From the NCBI GenBank assembly GCA_045578665.1, contig JAZNKR010000139.1, positions 1 through 14,591 of the forward strand: a DNA stretch of 14,591 nucleotides, written 5' to 3'. Shown piece after piece: positions 1 through 6,102 of the stretch; the first letter of the stretch is position 1, and the number at the start of each line of letters is the position of its first letter. A program made the translations under genes and the position numbers. Below the pieces are notes generated by a model. The model saw only the letters and a list, made by a program, of their open reading frames with translations. It searched no databases and was not told the DNA's origin. Source of the DNA: HGM04593 sp045578665. GTDB lineage: Bacteria; Bacteroidota; Bacteroidia; Bacteroidales; Bacteroidaceae.

Positions 1-26
1 CGATTTTGAGTTTTATTTTTAGTAGA

Positions 27-165
27 TTTTTGATATTTGTAAAGGCGCGATGCGGGCATCGCAACAGAACGAATATCAAAAAGATGCAAAAATAAAGCCA
101 AAAGTTCGCTTAAGCGAGTGAATAAAAGTTTGCTTTTATTTACAACGAGCGCAAAAGAACTTCGG
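27..165. repeat. Cluster of nested inverted repeats in gene-free left flank
   Basis: Four perfect dyads are visible. An 11-bp arm pair at 27-37 and 72-82 encloses a 7-bp hairpin at 47-53 and 56-62. A 12-bp palindrome lies at 106-117 (TCGCTTAAGCGA). An 8-bp stem at 121-128 and 133-140 has a TTTG loop. A 6-bp pair, AAGTTC at 102-107 and GAACTT at 157-162, brackets the last two. The whole stretch reads as a folded RNA or cruciform-capable element. It could be a dispersed repeat, a structured RNA, or the tail of a gene entering from the left; the sequence alone does not decide. The rest of 1-298 shows no other gene. Confidence 0.45.
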
Positions 166-298
166 AGAAATCCAAAGCGACCGAAATAGAATGTACTCGG
201 AAAAGAAATATAGATTAATAATTTATGGAACCTCCCTTTATACTGAACCCCTTTCCAACTACACCTACCACAGATTAACAAAGTAGCATAGAAAAAGC

Positions 299-336
299 GA
301 AAAGCTTTGAAAATCGAAAGATTTTCAAGGCTTTTT
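299..336 (-). terminator. Intrinsic terminator of tRNA-Pro
   Basis: A long hairpin begins 5 bases past the tRNA 3' end. It has a perfect 9-bp core (307-315 with 320-328), a 4-base loop (GAAA on the plus strand), and extends outwards to about 17 bp including two G-U-type pairs. On the minus strand the right arm ends in a U run and is followed by another T-rich stretch. Position and form fit a rho-independent terminator for the tRNA transcript. Confidence 0.75.
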
Positions 337-340
337 CCAG

Positions 341-415
341 TCGGGGTGACTGGATTCGAACCAGCGACCACACGCCCCCCAGACGCGTACTCTAACCGGG
401 CTGAGCTACACCCCG
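341..415 (-). tRNA. tRNA-Pro, anticodon GGG
   Basis: On the minus strand the 75 bases fold as a full cloverleaf. The acceptor stem CGGGGTG pairs with CACCCCG and the discriminator base is A. The D arm is GCTC...GAGT. The anticodon stem is CGCGT/GCGTG with a 7-base loop CTGGGGG, giving anticodon GGG. The T arm has the loop TTCGAAT. The anticodon reads proline codon CCC and, by wobble, CCU. The 3' CCA is not encoded (the next bases are CTG), so it must be added after transcription. A promoter lies just upstream and a hairpin terminator just downstream, so this is a single-gene transcript. Confidence 0.96.
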
Positions 416-431
416 CTTGGGTTTTGCTCTG

Positions 432-461
432 CAAAGGTAGAACTATTTTTTCAAACAACAA
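432..461 (-). promoter_or_regulatory. Bacteroidetes-type promoter of tRNA-Pro
   Basis: On the minus strand there is a perfect -7 box TACCTTTG (plus coordinates 432-439), 19 bases downstream of a TTG -33 element (459-461). This matches the primary sigma factor consensus of Bacteroidetes, TTG-N19-TAnnTTTG. The predicted start is near 425, about 10 bases before the mature tRNA 5' end at 415. Confidence 0.8.
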
Positions 462-574
462 TGGATTTTTGAAGAAAATTTTAAAAAAACATATATTTCA
501 CACCAGATAGATGTCTGAAGGGCGTTATAAACAGTCGTTTTTCCGCACTCGCAGCACTGTTCTACACAAAGAGC

Positions 575-601
575 GGCAGCACTGCGCGATGCAGTGCTGC
601 C
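575..601 (-). terminator. Hairpin terminator of the 422-aa lipoprotein gene
   Basis: A perfect 11-bp GC-rich stem (575-585 with 591-601) with a 5-base loop starts 27 bases past the stop codon of the lipoprotein gene. The U tract after it is poor (GCTCTTTG), so termination may be partial or helped by a factor. A second copy of the arm sequence GCAGCACTG at 551-559 could pair with the same partner and form an alternative hairpin. The rest of the 416-627 gap holds the tRNA promoter and nothing else recognised. Confidence 0.6.
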
Positions 602-627
602 ACTATACTTAGAATAATGATATGCCT

Positions 628-1896
628 CTATTCTATATTCTTGTCATACTTTATACTGTCAACCTCGTAATAGGCTGATGTTACCTGACCGAAGGTGTGC
701 GTGCAACAATCACCGCTTGCGGGCCACTTGATGTACGATGTCTGCGGGCACTCTGTTGTCTTGAGCCAAGACCAGATTGTCTCGTCGTCAACAACTGAAT
801 ATATATAGCTATGGATCTCGAATGTCAAACCATCGGCATATACCGCACGAGCCACCTTGAGAGCCTCCTTGCACTGTGTGCCTTCGATAAGAATCTCTAT
901 TCCTTCGATTGTGTGGTTGATTACAACCTCTGTTTCGAATTCCTGACCGGCTACCGAATACTTCACAGTCTCCTTTTCGGTGATATATGTGTAATCCAAT
1001 CCCGAACGGATGTCAAAGTCATCGGGCACCGCGATATATTCGCAAGGTATGGGAACGAGGATGCGCACATTTACGCTGTCGCGCAGATGGACTGTAGTCT
1101 TTATTTCGTTCCAGTCGGTATGCTCCTGCTGGTGGATATCGAACTCAACCTCGCCTTTGCCGGGGATTATAGTGTCGGGAGTCTCTGTGCCACCGTTATC
1201 ACCATTGTCATCATCGTCTCCTGATGTGCCAATGTTTTCGGGAACAATCTTCAACACCCAATCGTCGTATATACCATCGCAGGGAACCTCGCCATCGCCC
1301 TTCTTGGCACAGAAGTCCAGACCGATGTAATAGCTACCTTTATAATAGTAAATTCTATACGAATCGACCCAACTGCTTGCATACTCAGCCATTGCCTTGA
1401 TGCCGTTGAAACCGTCTGTCATGAGCGAGGAATTGTTTGTGGCTGGATTGTCGCACTTTCCTGCATTGAAATTGTACACATGCTGCCACTGTCCATTGTT
1501 TTCGAGCACCTGCAGATTCTCGAAGCCTGCTGTGCCGTTGATGCCGGTGTGGAGCGCTCCGTTCCAGTCAACATAAGAGTAGAGATGGTGAGCACCGCCT
1601 ACATGCTGTATGAAATAGCGTGTGTATGCAGGCAATTCATCGCAGTAGTCCGGGTCTGTGGCTATGTATGCCAACACCTCGGCAGCCTCTTCGGCTGACA
1701 CCAATTGGGGTTTGCTTGCCCACATATTGCCGTTGACATCGCAGGCTTTTGTCTTCTGGTTCATGATGAAGCGGACTTCTGTCGACTTCTTTTGGGACAT
1801 GTACTCGGGGAATTTCAGAGCGTCATCATCATTGCCGCAAGATGAAAACAAGACAACAACAGCTATCAGCCCTAACAAATTAAACAGTTTCTTCAT
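628..1896 (-). CDS. Surface-type lipoprotein of unknown function, two domains
   Basis: A 422-aa protein with a lipoprotein signal peptide: KK, a hydrophobic core, then LFSSC with the lipidated Cys at residue 20. The next residues, GNDDD, resemble the acidic export signal that sends Bacteroidetes lipoproteins to the cell surface, so an outer-leaflet location is inferred. The first domain (about 30-220) ends in DGIYDDWVLKIVP, which recalls the D-x-DYND-type end of DUF4114-like envelope domains; that link is only suggestive. A Asp/Gly/Thr-rich linker (about 222-246) leads to a second domain (about 247-422) with several Cys residues, including a CC pair near the end. No catalytic motif is recognised and there is no T9SS C-terminal signal. 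It is transcribed alone, from the -7 box at 1961-1968 to the hairpin at 575-601. The coding call is firm; the function is unknown. Confidence 0.88.
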   Translation of the reverse strand: MKKLFNLLGLIAVVVLFSSCGNDDDALKFPEYMSQKKSTEVRFIMNQKTKACDVNGNMWASKPQLVSAEEAAEVLAYIATDPDYCDELPAYTRYFIQHVGGAHHLYSYVDWNGALHTGINGTAGFENLQVLENNGQWQHVYNFNAGKCDNPATNNSSLMTDGFNGIKAMAEYASSWVDSYRIYYYKGSYYIGLDFCAKKGDGEVPCDGIYDDWVLKIVPENIGTSGDDDDNGDNGGTETPDTIIPGKGEVEFDIHQQEHTDWNEIKTTVHLRDSVNVRILVPIPCEYIAVPDDFDIRSGLDYTYITEKETVKYSVAGQEFETEVVINHTIEGIEILIEGTQCKEALKVARAVYADGLTFEIHSYIYSVVDDETIWSWLKTTECPQTSYIKWPASGDCCTHTFGQVTSAYYEVDSIKYDKNIE

Positions 1897-1960
1897 ATTC
1901 TATATTATAATTAGTCCTTAAAAATAGGGCACTATCAACAAGGCGATAGTTCTCTGTTTG

Positions 1961-1968
1961 CAAATATA
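1961..1968 (-). promoter_or_regulatory. Promoter -7 box for the 422-aa lipoprotein gene
   Basis: TATATTTG on the minus strand matches TAnnTTTG. The best upstream TTTG (1992-1995) is 23 bases away instead of about 19, so the -33 element is weak. The predicted start lies near 1954, leaving a leader of nearly 60 bases. That leader holds a 6-bp inverted repeat (ACTATC at 1931-1936, GATAGT at 1945-1950). No Shine-Dalgarno sequence precedes the ATG at 1896, as is usual in Bacteroidetes. Confidence 0.55.
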
Positions 1969-2044
1969 AAATATTATTTACAAAAAACACACAAAATTAT
2001 CCATTATTTTTTGCAAAATAAATTTAAGTCCTTTACATATTCCA

Positions 2045-3820
2045 TCAGAGCGCATCACTCTGTACCCTCTCCATAACCCTGAGCCAATTTTCGCCCCATA
2101 TCTTTGCGATTGCCACTGCGCTGTATCCACGACGAAGGAGTTCGCGGGTGAGGTTGATTGCCTGCGAGGCATCGCGACAGCCTATAATAGTGCCATCGCC
2201 GTCGAAATCTGTACCTATTCCCACGTGATCGATACCTGCAACCTCTATTGCATGTTCAAGGTGGCGCAGGAAATCGTCGAGTGTAGCCTCGCCATCTTTC
2301 ACAAGAAAACCTTTGTACATTGTCAGCTGCACAACACCACCTTTTGCCGCTATCGTCCTCAACTGCTCATCCGTGAGATTACGTGGATGATCGCAAAGCG
2401 CTCTGCACGAGGAGTGTGAACAGACCACCGGTTGAGAGCTCGTCTCCAACACATCATAAAAGCTCTTTTCGGAAGCATGGGAGAGGTCTATCATCATACC
2501 CACCCTGTTCATCTCGCGCACCACCTCTCTGCCGAAAGGGCTTAGCCCCCCATGTTCGCCTTCGCCGCGTGCCGAGTCGCATATATCGTTGTCGCCATTG
2601 TGGCAAAGCGTCATATACACGACACCTGCGTTGCGGAATTTCTCTACATTCGAAAGATCCGCGCCTATTGCATAACCGTTCTCTATCGCCGGCATTATCA
2701 CTTTTCTGCCAGCCCTGCTATTCGCTATCGCCTCTTGGGGAGTGCTGCACCGGACTACGCTGCCACCACTGCGTTCTACTCTTTCTCGCATGCCGGTGAG
2801 AAGGTCCCATGTCTTTTCGGTCGCCTGCTGCAACGAGAAAGCGTCGCGCGACTCCTGTTTGAGATATGCAGCCATAGTAACCACATCCATGCCACCCTCG
2901 TCCATTTTGTGCAGGTCGACAAGGGCTGTGGTACTGCGCTCTGTAAGTTCGTATCCCGAGGCAAAAAGCATGGGCGTATCGCAATGGGAATCAACCGTCA
3001 CCATCCGCGCATGCAGGTTGCGCGATGTTCTGTAAAGCATCGCCTCGGAAACCAGCCACTCGAATATGGGCATCATCACACGGTTGCCATCGTTGAGTAT
3101 GAAACACTCGGGGTGCCACTGCACACCTACCATCGGGCGACCGTCTACACTTTCCATAGCCTCTATCACCCCGTCGGTGGCTGTCGCGGTAACGCGAAAA
3201 CCGTCGGGTACCTGCGACACCGCCTGATGGTGGAAACTGTTTACAGCCAATCCGCCGCCAAAGAGTCTATGCAGGAGCGAGCCTTCGGTTATGTCAACCG
3301 AATGTGTCGCGACACTCCGTTCCTCGTCCTGACTATGCTTGAGAAGCCCGTCGCCAAGCGCAGCATATATATCCTGATGGACCTTGCCACCGTATGCCAC
3401 CGCCATTGTCTGTATGCCGCGACAGATGCCGAGAATGGGTATCTGCCTGTCTGCTGCAAGACGGGCGAGCATCATCTCCTGCTCGTCGCGGTCGGGGTTT
3501 ATGGTGTGAAGCAGTGAATAGTCGGGCGCTTCGCCCATATATCGGGGGTCGATGTCCGCTCCGCCCGAAAGCACCAGACCATCGAGCATGGCAAGGGTGT
3601 TCACAAGCTGTTGACGATGGGGATAAGGAGGTATTATAAGCGGTGTTCCTCCCGCCTCGAGCACCGAGAGGTAGTATCCGCGTGCGAGACAGCAATTGCC
3701 GTCGCTGAAGTTGCCCGAAATGCCGATGAGCGGCGCAGGGCCGCTCATCGGATATTTGCGGTGCAGTTCATTGTATTCGCTGTCGATATTGAATTTAGGG
3801 TCGAACTGTTCCGTTTTCAT
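2045..3820 (-). CDS. Fused C26 gamma-glutamyl hydrolase and M19 dipeptidase
   Basis: A 591-aa protein with two complete hydrolase domains and no signal peptide, so probably cytoplasmic. Residues about 28-260 form a class I glutamine amidotransferase-like domain of the PuuD/C26 type: SGGADIDP (85-92), nucleophile Cys133 in GICRG, and His236/Glu238 in WHPE. Residues about 274-588 form a membrane-dipeptidase (M19, renal dipeptidase) domain with every expected metal or catalytic residue: His279 and Asp281 (HCD), Glu380, His448 (DLSHAS), His469 and Asp538 (GTDFDG). C26 enzymes hydrolyse gamma-glutamyl bonds; M19 enzymes cleave dipeptides, including Cys-Gly and those with a C-terminal D-residue. 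Joint action on gamma-glutamyl peptides is an inference. The gene starts 6 bases after an Lrp/AsnC gene, so the two are very likely co-transcribed and co-regulated. Both domains being intact argues against decay or an assembly error. Confidence 0.93.
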   Translation of the reverse strand: MKTEQFDPKFNIDSEYNELHRKYPMSGPAPLIGISGNFSDGNCCLARGYYLSVLEAGGTPLIIPPYPHRQQLVNTLAMLDGLVLSGGADIDPRYMGEAPDYSLLHTINPDRDEQEMMLARLAADRQIPILGICRGIQTMAVAYGGKVHQDIYAALGDGLLKHSQDEERSVATHSVDITEGSLLHRLFGGGLAVNSFHHQAVSQVPDGFRVTATATDGVIEAMESVDGRPMVGVQWHPECFILNDGNRVMMPIFEWLVSEAMLYRTSRNLHARMVTVDSHCDTPMLFASGYELTERSTTALVDLHKMDEGGMDVVTMAAYLKQESRDAFSLQQATEKTWDLLTGMRERVERSGGSVVRCSTPQEAIANSRAGRKVIMPAIENGYAIGADLSNVEKFRNAGVVYMTLCHNGDNDICDSARGEGEHGGLSPFGREVVREMNRVGMMIDLSHASEKSFYDVLETSSQPVVCSHSSCRALCDHPRNLTDEQLRTIAAKGGVVQLTMYKGFLVKDGEATLDDFLRHLEHAIEVAGIDHVGIGTDFDGDGTIIGCRDASQAINLTRELLRRGYSAVAIAKIWGENWLRVMERVQSDAL

Positions 3821-3826
3821 ATATTA

Positions 3827-4291
3827 TTATAAAGGAAGATTTCTCTTTATGCTGTTGTCGAGGACAATCATTGTCTCTGTGCTGACCACTCCCGGTATTT
3901 TCTGTATTTTACCGTTCAGCAGTTCCATCAACTGCTCGTTGTCGCGGGCATACATCTTTATCATCACCGAGTAGGGACCTGTGGTGTAGCTGCACTCGAC
4001 AACCTCGGGAATATCCTCGAGCTGCTTGATGATGTCGCGATACATCGAGCCCCTCTCGAAATTGATACCGACGTATGTGCAGGTGGTGAATCCGAGCCGT
4101 TTCATGTTCACTTCGTAGCTTGAACCCATGATGACTCCCATATCTATCATGTGCTGTACGCGCATGTGTATTGCCGCACGCGAAACACCGCACGCCTCAG
4201 CCACATTCCTGAAGGGAATTCGCGCGTCTTTGGATATTATGCTCAAGATCTTGAGATCGAGACTGTCGGTCTTACATTCACCACCTTTCAT
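3827..4291 (-). CDS. Lrp/AsnC-family transcriptional regulator
   Basis: A 154-aa protein of the usual length for this family. The N-terminal winged helix-turn-helix covers about residues 8-55 (LDLKILSIISKDARIPF, recognition helix near VSRAAIHMRV). The C-terminal ligand-binding RAM domain covers about 67-142 and includes TGPYSVMIKM. These regulators form octamers or dimers, bind amino acids and often control neighbouring amino-acid or peptide genes. The start chosen here, ATG at 4291 (MKGGECKTDS), matches the family length. A farther upstream ATG would add 12 atypical residues encoded across a terminator hairpin. The fused C26-M19 peptidase follows after 6 bases and is the most likely target; that is inference. 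No convincing promoter was found between the hairpin and the start. Confidence 0.92.
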   Translation of the reverse strand: MKGGECKTDSLDLKILSIISKDARIPFRNVAEACGVSRAAIHMRVQHMIDMGVIMGSSYEVNMKRLGFTTCTYVGINFERGSMYRDIIKQLEDIPEVVECSYTTGPYSVMIKMYARDNEQLMELLNGKIQKIPGVVSTETMIVLDNSIKRNLPL

Positions 4292-4312
4292 AATGTTGCA
4301 GTTGAAATAAAG

Positions 4313-4339
4313 CCGCCACCCGCACAAGGTGGGTGGCGG
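4313..4339 (-). terminator. Terminator after the FKBP operon
   Basis: A 9-bp GC-rich stem (4313-4321 with 4331-4339) begins 27 bases past the stop of the lipoprotein FKBP gene. On the minus strand it is followed by CTTTATTTC. Two more inner pairs are possible, shrinking the loop to 5 bases. It separates the FKBP operon from the Lrp gene, whose ATG lies 21 bases beyond the hairpin. Confidence 0.72.
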
Positions 4340-4366
4340 ACAATGTTACGTATTACTTGTTGGCTT

Positions 4367-5200
4367 TTACTTCTTGGCCTTGATTACACGCATAACTTCG
4401 ATGTCGAAGATAAGTGCGCTGTAGGGAGGAATACCTCTGTTACCGCTCTTGCCGTATGCAAGGTTCCAGGGGATGTAGATTTTGCATTTTGAACCCTCGG
4501 GAAGTATCTGCAATGCCTCTGAGAAGCCGGGTACTACACCTGCTACGGGGAATGCAACCTCCTTGCCGCGTGAGCTGTCAAATGTTCTGCCATTGGGGAG
4601 AGTACCCTTATAGATGACGCTTGCTGTGTCGACTGCAGTAGCGATGGGACCTGTACCCTCAACCTCCATCTTGTACTGGAGACCGCTGGGGAGAGTTACG
4701 ACACCGGGCTGTTTTTTGTTCTCAGCCATGAAGTCCTCACTTGCCTGACGGTAGATTACTCTGTCTGAATATTCGATGGCAGACTCTGTTGTCATTACTT
4801 TGCCGTCGTTGTAAACACCTGCGATGAGACCTGCGAGGAACATCTCTCTGTCGAGTTTGTTCACTGTGTCGCCGGGATATACCTCTTCGTTGGCGCTGAG
4901 ATATACATTAGCAGCCTGCGAACCGATAGAAAGACCCTTTACATAAGCGTCGCTCTTCTTGTCGTCGCTCATGGGGAATGCATCACATACACCGCGTACG
5001 AACTCGTCGATATATGCAGAGTCTACACCGAGCTGACGGTAGATGATGTCGCTCAACATCTCTGATTTGGCAAGGCTCACTGCAAACGCCAATGAGTCCT
5101 GAGGTGTCTTGATAGATACGTTTCTCATGTTTTTGCCGCCACCGCAAGATGTCATTGCAACTGCTGCGATGAGGCCGATCATAAATACAATCTTTTTCAT
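4367..5200 (-). CDS. FKBP-type peptidyl-prolyl isomerase, lipoprotein
   Basis: A 277-aa protein with a lipoprotein signal (KK, hydrophobic core, AMTSC, lipidated Cys19) followed by GGGKN, so it is attached to an envelope membrane. Residues about 30-160 resemble the helical FKBP_N dimerisation region. The FKBP isomerase domain covers about 165-275, starting at the typical VTLPSGLQYK. Active-site residues present include Tyr197, Phe207-Asp208, Phe217, Tyr249 in LAYG and Phe265. The position that is normally Trp in the VIPGW motif is Phe226 (VVPGF), so activity or specificity may differ. The likely role is folding of periplasmic or outer-membrane proteins. It follows a cytoplasmic-type FKBP gene by 21 bases in the same operon, and the shared VTLPSGLQY and IPPYSALIFD segments suggest duplication of the isomerase domain. 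Confidence 0.93.
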   Translation of the reverse strand: MKKIVFMIGLIAAVAMTSCGGGKNMRNVSIKTPQDSLAFAVSLAKSEMLSDIIYRQLGVDSAYIDEFVRGVCDAFPMSDDKKSDAYVKGLSIGSQAANVYLSANEEVYPGDTVNKLDREMFLAGLIAGVYNDGKVMTTESAIEYSDRVIYRQASEDFMAENKKQPGVVTLPSGLQYKMEVEGTGPIATAVDTASVIYKGTLPNGRTFDSSRGKEVAFPVAGVVPGFSEALQILPEGSKCKIYIPWNLAYGKSGNRGIPPYSALIFDIEVMRVIKAKK

Positions 5201-5221
5201 TTTATGGTAACTGTTTATTGA

Positions 5222-5806
5222 TTATAATACCTTAATAAGTTCAACATCGAAGATGAGTGCGCTGTAGGGAGGAATCATCTCGCCTGCGCCGTTTGCGCCG
5301 TACGCAAGGTCGTAGGGGATATAAAGTCTCCATTTTGAGCCTTCGCCCATGAGCTGAAGCGCCTCTACCCATCCGGCAATCACCTGAGATACACCGAAGA
5401 CTGCGGGCTGACCTCTCTTTATAGAGCTGTCGAACACTGTGCCGTCGATGAGTGTACCCTCGTAGTGGCACTGTACTCTGTCGGCAGCTGTAGGCTTCTT
5501 GCCCAAGCCTGCGTTGATTATCTCATACTGCAATCCGCTGGGGAGTGTTACAACACCCTCGCGTTTCTTGTTCTCCTCGAGGAATGCGATACCGCTCTCC
5601 TTTGTCTTGCCATACTTCTCTTCTGTGAGTTTGTTGAAGAATTCGTTGATGGCATTCTGCGCCTCTACAACTGTAATTTCTGTCTTTCCACCTGAAAGAA
5701 CATCCTGCATTCCTTTTACAAAATCTGCGAACTCGAGTGTGCTTACACCCATTGAGGCGAGGTTCTGACCTATATTCATACCCAGGCCATAGCTGAATTT
5801 ATCCAT
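5222..5806 (-). CDS. fklB: FKBP-type peptidyl-prolyl isomerase, FklB-like, cytoplasmic
   Basis: A 194-aa protein without a signal peptide, similar in size and layout to FklB of about 22 kDa. An N-terminal helical FKBP_N segment (about 3-75, SYGLGMNIGQNL) is followed by an FKBP domain (about 85-194). The full active-site set is visible: Tyr115 (HYEG), Phe125-Asp126 (VFDSS), Phe137, Val142-Ile143, Trp146 (VIAGW), Tyr169 (LAYG) and Phe186. It should catalyse cis-trans isomerisation of X-Pro bonds and help folding in the cytoplasm. It is the first gene of the operon; the lipoprotein FKBP follows after 21 bases. Its leader of about 100 bases carries a terminator-like hairpin. The symbol is by similarity; a lost or unrecognised export signal is possible but not seen. 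Confidence 0.93.
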   Translation of the reverse strand: MDKFSYGLGMNIGQNLASMGVSTLEFADFVKGMQDVLSGGKTEITVVEAQNAINEFFNKLTEEKYGKTKESGIAFLEENKKREGVVTLPSGLQYEIINAGLGKKPTAADRVQCHYEGTLIDGTVFDSSIKRGQPAVFGVSQVIAGWVEALQLMGEGSKWRLYIPYDLAYGANGAGEMIPPYSALIFDVELIKVL

Positions 5807-5840
5807 TTTCTTTATTCTATTTTAATTGGGACAGAAAAAT

Positions 5841-5869
5841 ACAAAAAGCAAAGAAGCTCTGCTTTTTGT
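5841..5869 (-). promoter_or_regulatory. Terminator-like hairpin in the FKBP operon leader
   Basis: A 10-bp stem (5841-5850 with 5860-5869) and a 9-base loop lie between the predicted promoter and the first FKBP start. On the minus strand the stem is followed at once by ATTTTTCTG, the form of an intrinsic terminator. No minus-strand gene lies between it and the promoter, so it cannot be an ordinary 3' terminator. It may act as an attenuator or 5' stabilising stem. Confidence 0.45.
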
Positions 5870-5915
5870 TGTTTCGTACCGGATGGTTAATTACGTTAAT
5901 CGTTGTTTATCATGG

Positions 5916-5949
5916 CAAAAGTAATACATATTATCCGACTTTAGTGCAA
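5916..5949 (-). promoter_or_regulatory. Promoter of the FKBP operon
   Basis: A perfect -7 box TACTTTTG on the minus strand (5916-5923) fits TAnnTTTG. A TTG (5947-5949) lies 23 bases upstream, somewhat farther than the usual 19, so the -33 assignment is less sure. The predicted start is near 5909, giving a leader of about 100 bases before the ATG at 5806. Confidence 0.6.
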
Positions 5950-5969
5950 TTTTATCAAAAATTTAACAC

Positions 5970-5987
5970 TCATAAGCATATTTATGA
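5970..5987. promoter_or_regulatory. Dyad between divergent promoters, possible operator
   Basis: A perfect 6-bp inverted repeat (TCATAA, 6-base spacer GCATAT, TTATGA) sits between the minus-strand FKBP promoter and the plus-strand promoter at 6074. The 10-mer ATAAGCATAT inside it (5972-5981) recurs at 6050-6059, just upstream of the plus -7 box. The layout is that of a regulator site, but no regulator can be named and A/T-rich chance matches are possible. Confidence 0.3.
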
Positions 5988-6073
5988 CATTTTGTAAAGA
6001 AAACAATGCGGAAGCCGTCGTCTGCAGATTGAAATATTTCGTTTTTTTAATAAGCATATAGGATTAAAATCGC

Positions 6074-6081
6074 TACCTTTG
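6074..6081 (+). promoter_or_regulatory. Promoter -7 box of the membrane protein / permease operon
   Basis: TACCTTTG matches the Bacteroidetes -7 consensus exactly. The -33 region is poor: only a T-rich run near 6041-6048 is seen. The predicted start is near 6088, leaving a leader of about 15 bases before the ATG at 6103. Confidence 0.6.
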
Positions 6082-6102
6082 CACTAATCACAGATTTAGT
6101 TT

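Noticed and set aside
307..510. Plus-strand open frame of 67 codons across the tRNA
   Set aside because: It lies over tRNA-Pro(GGG), its terminator and its promoter; the protein-like text is the antisense of the tRNA arms.
2004..2021. A/T-only 7-bp hairpin after the fused peptidase gene as a terminator
   Set aside because: The stem has only A-T pairs and no distinct U tract, so it is too weak to call; how this transcript ends remains unseen.
2552..3517. Plus-strand open frame of 321 codons
   Set aside because: It is antisense to the fused C26-M19 peptidase, whose domains and catalytic residues are intact. Its product is rich in His, Cys and Arg with no recognisable domain.
4292..4327. Longer start for the Lrp/AsnC regulator
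   Set aside because: The added 12 residues (MCGWRLYFNCNI) are unlike the family and would be encoded through a terminator stem; the ATG at 4291 gives the normal length.
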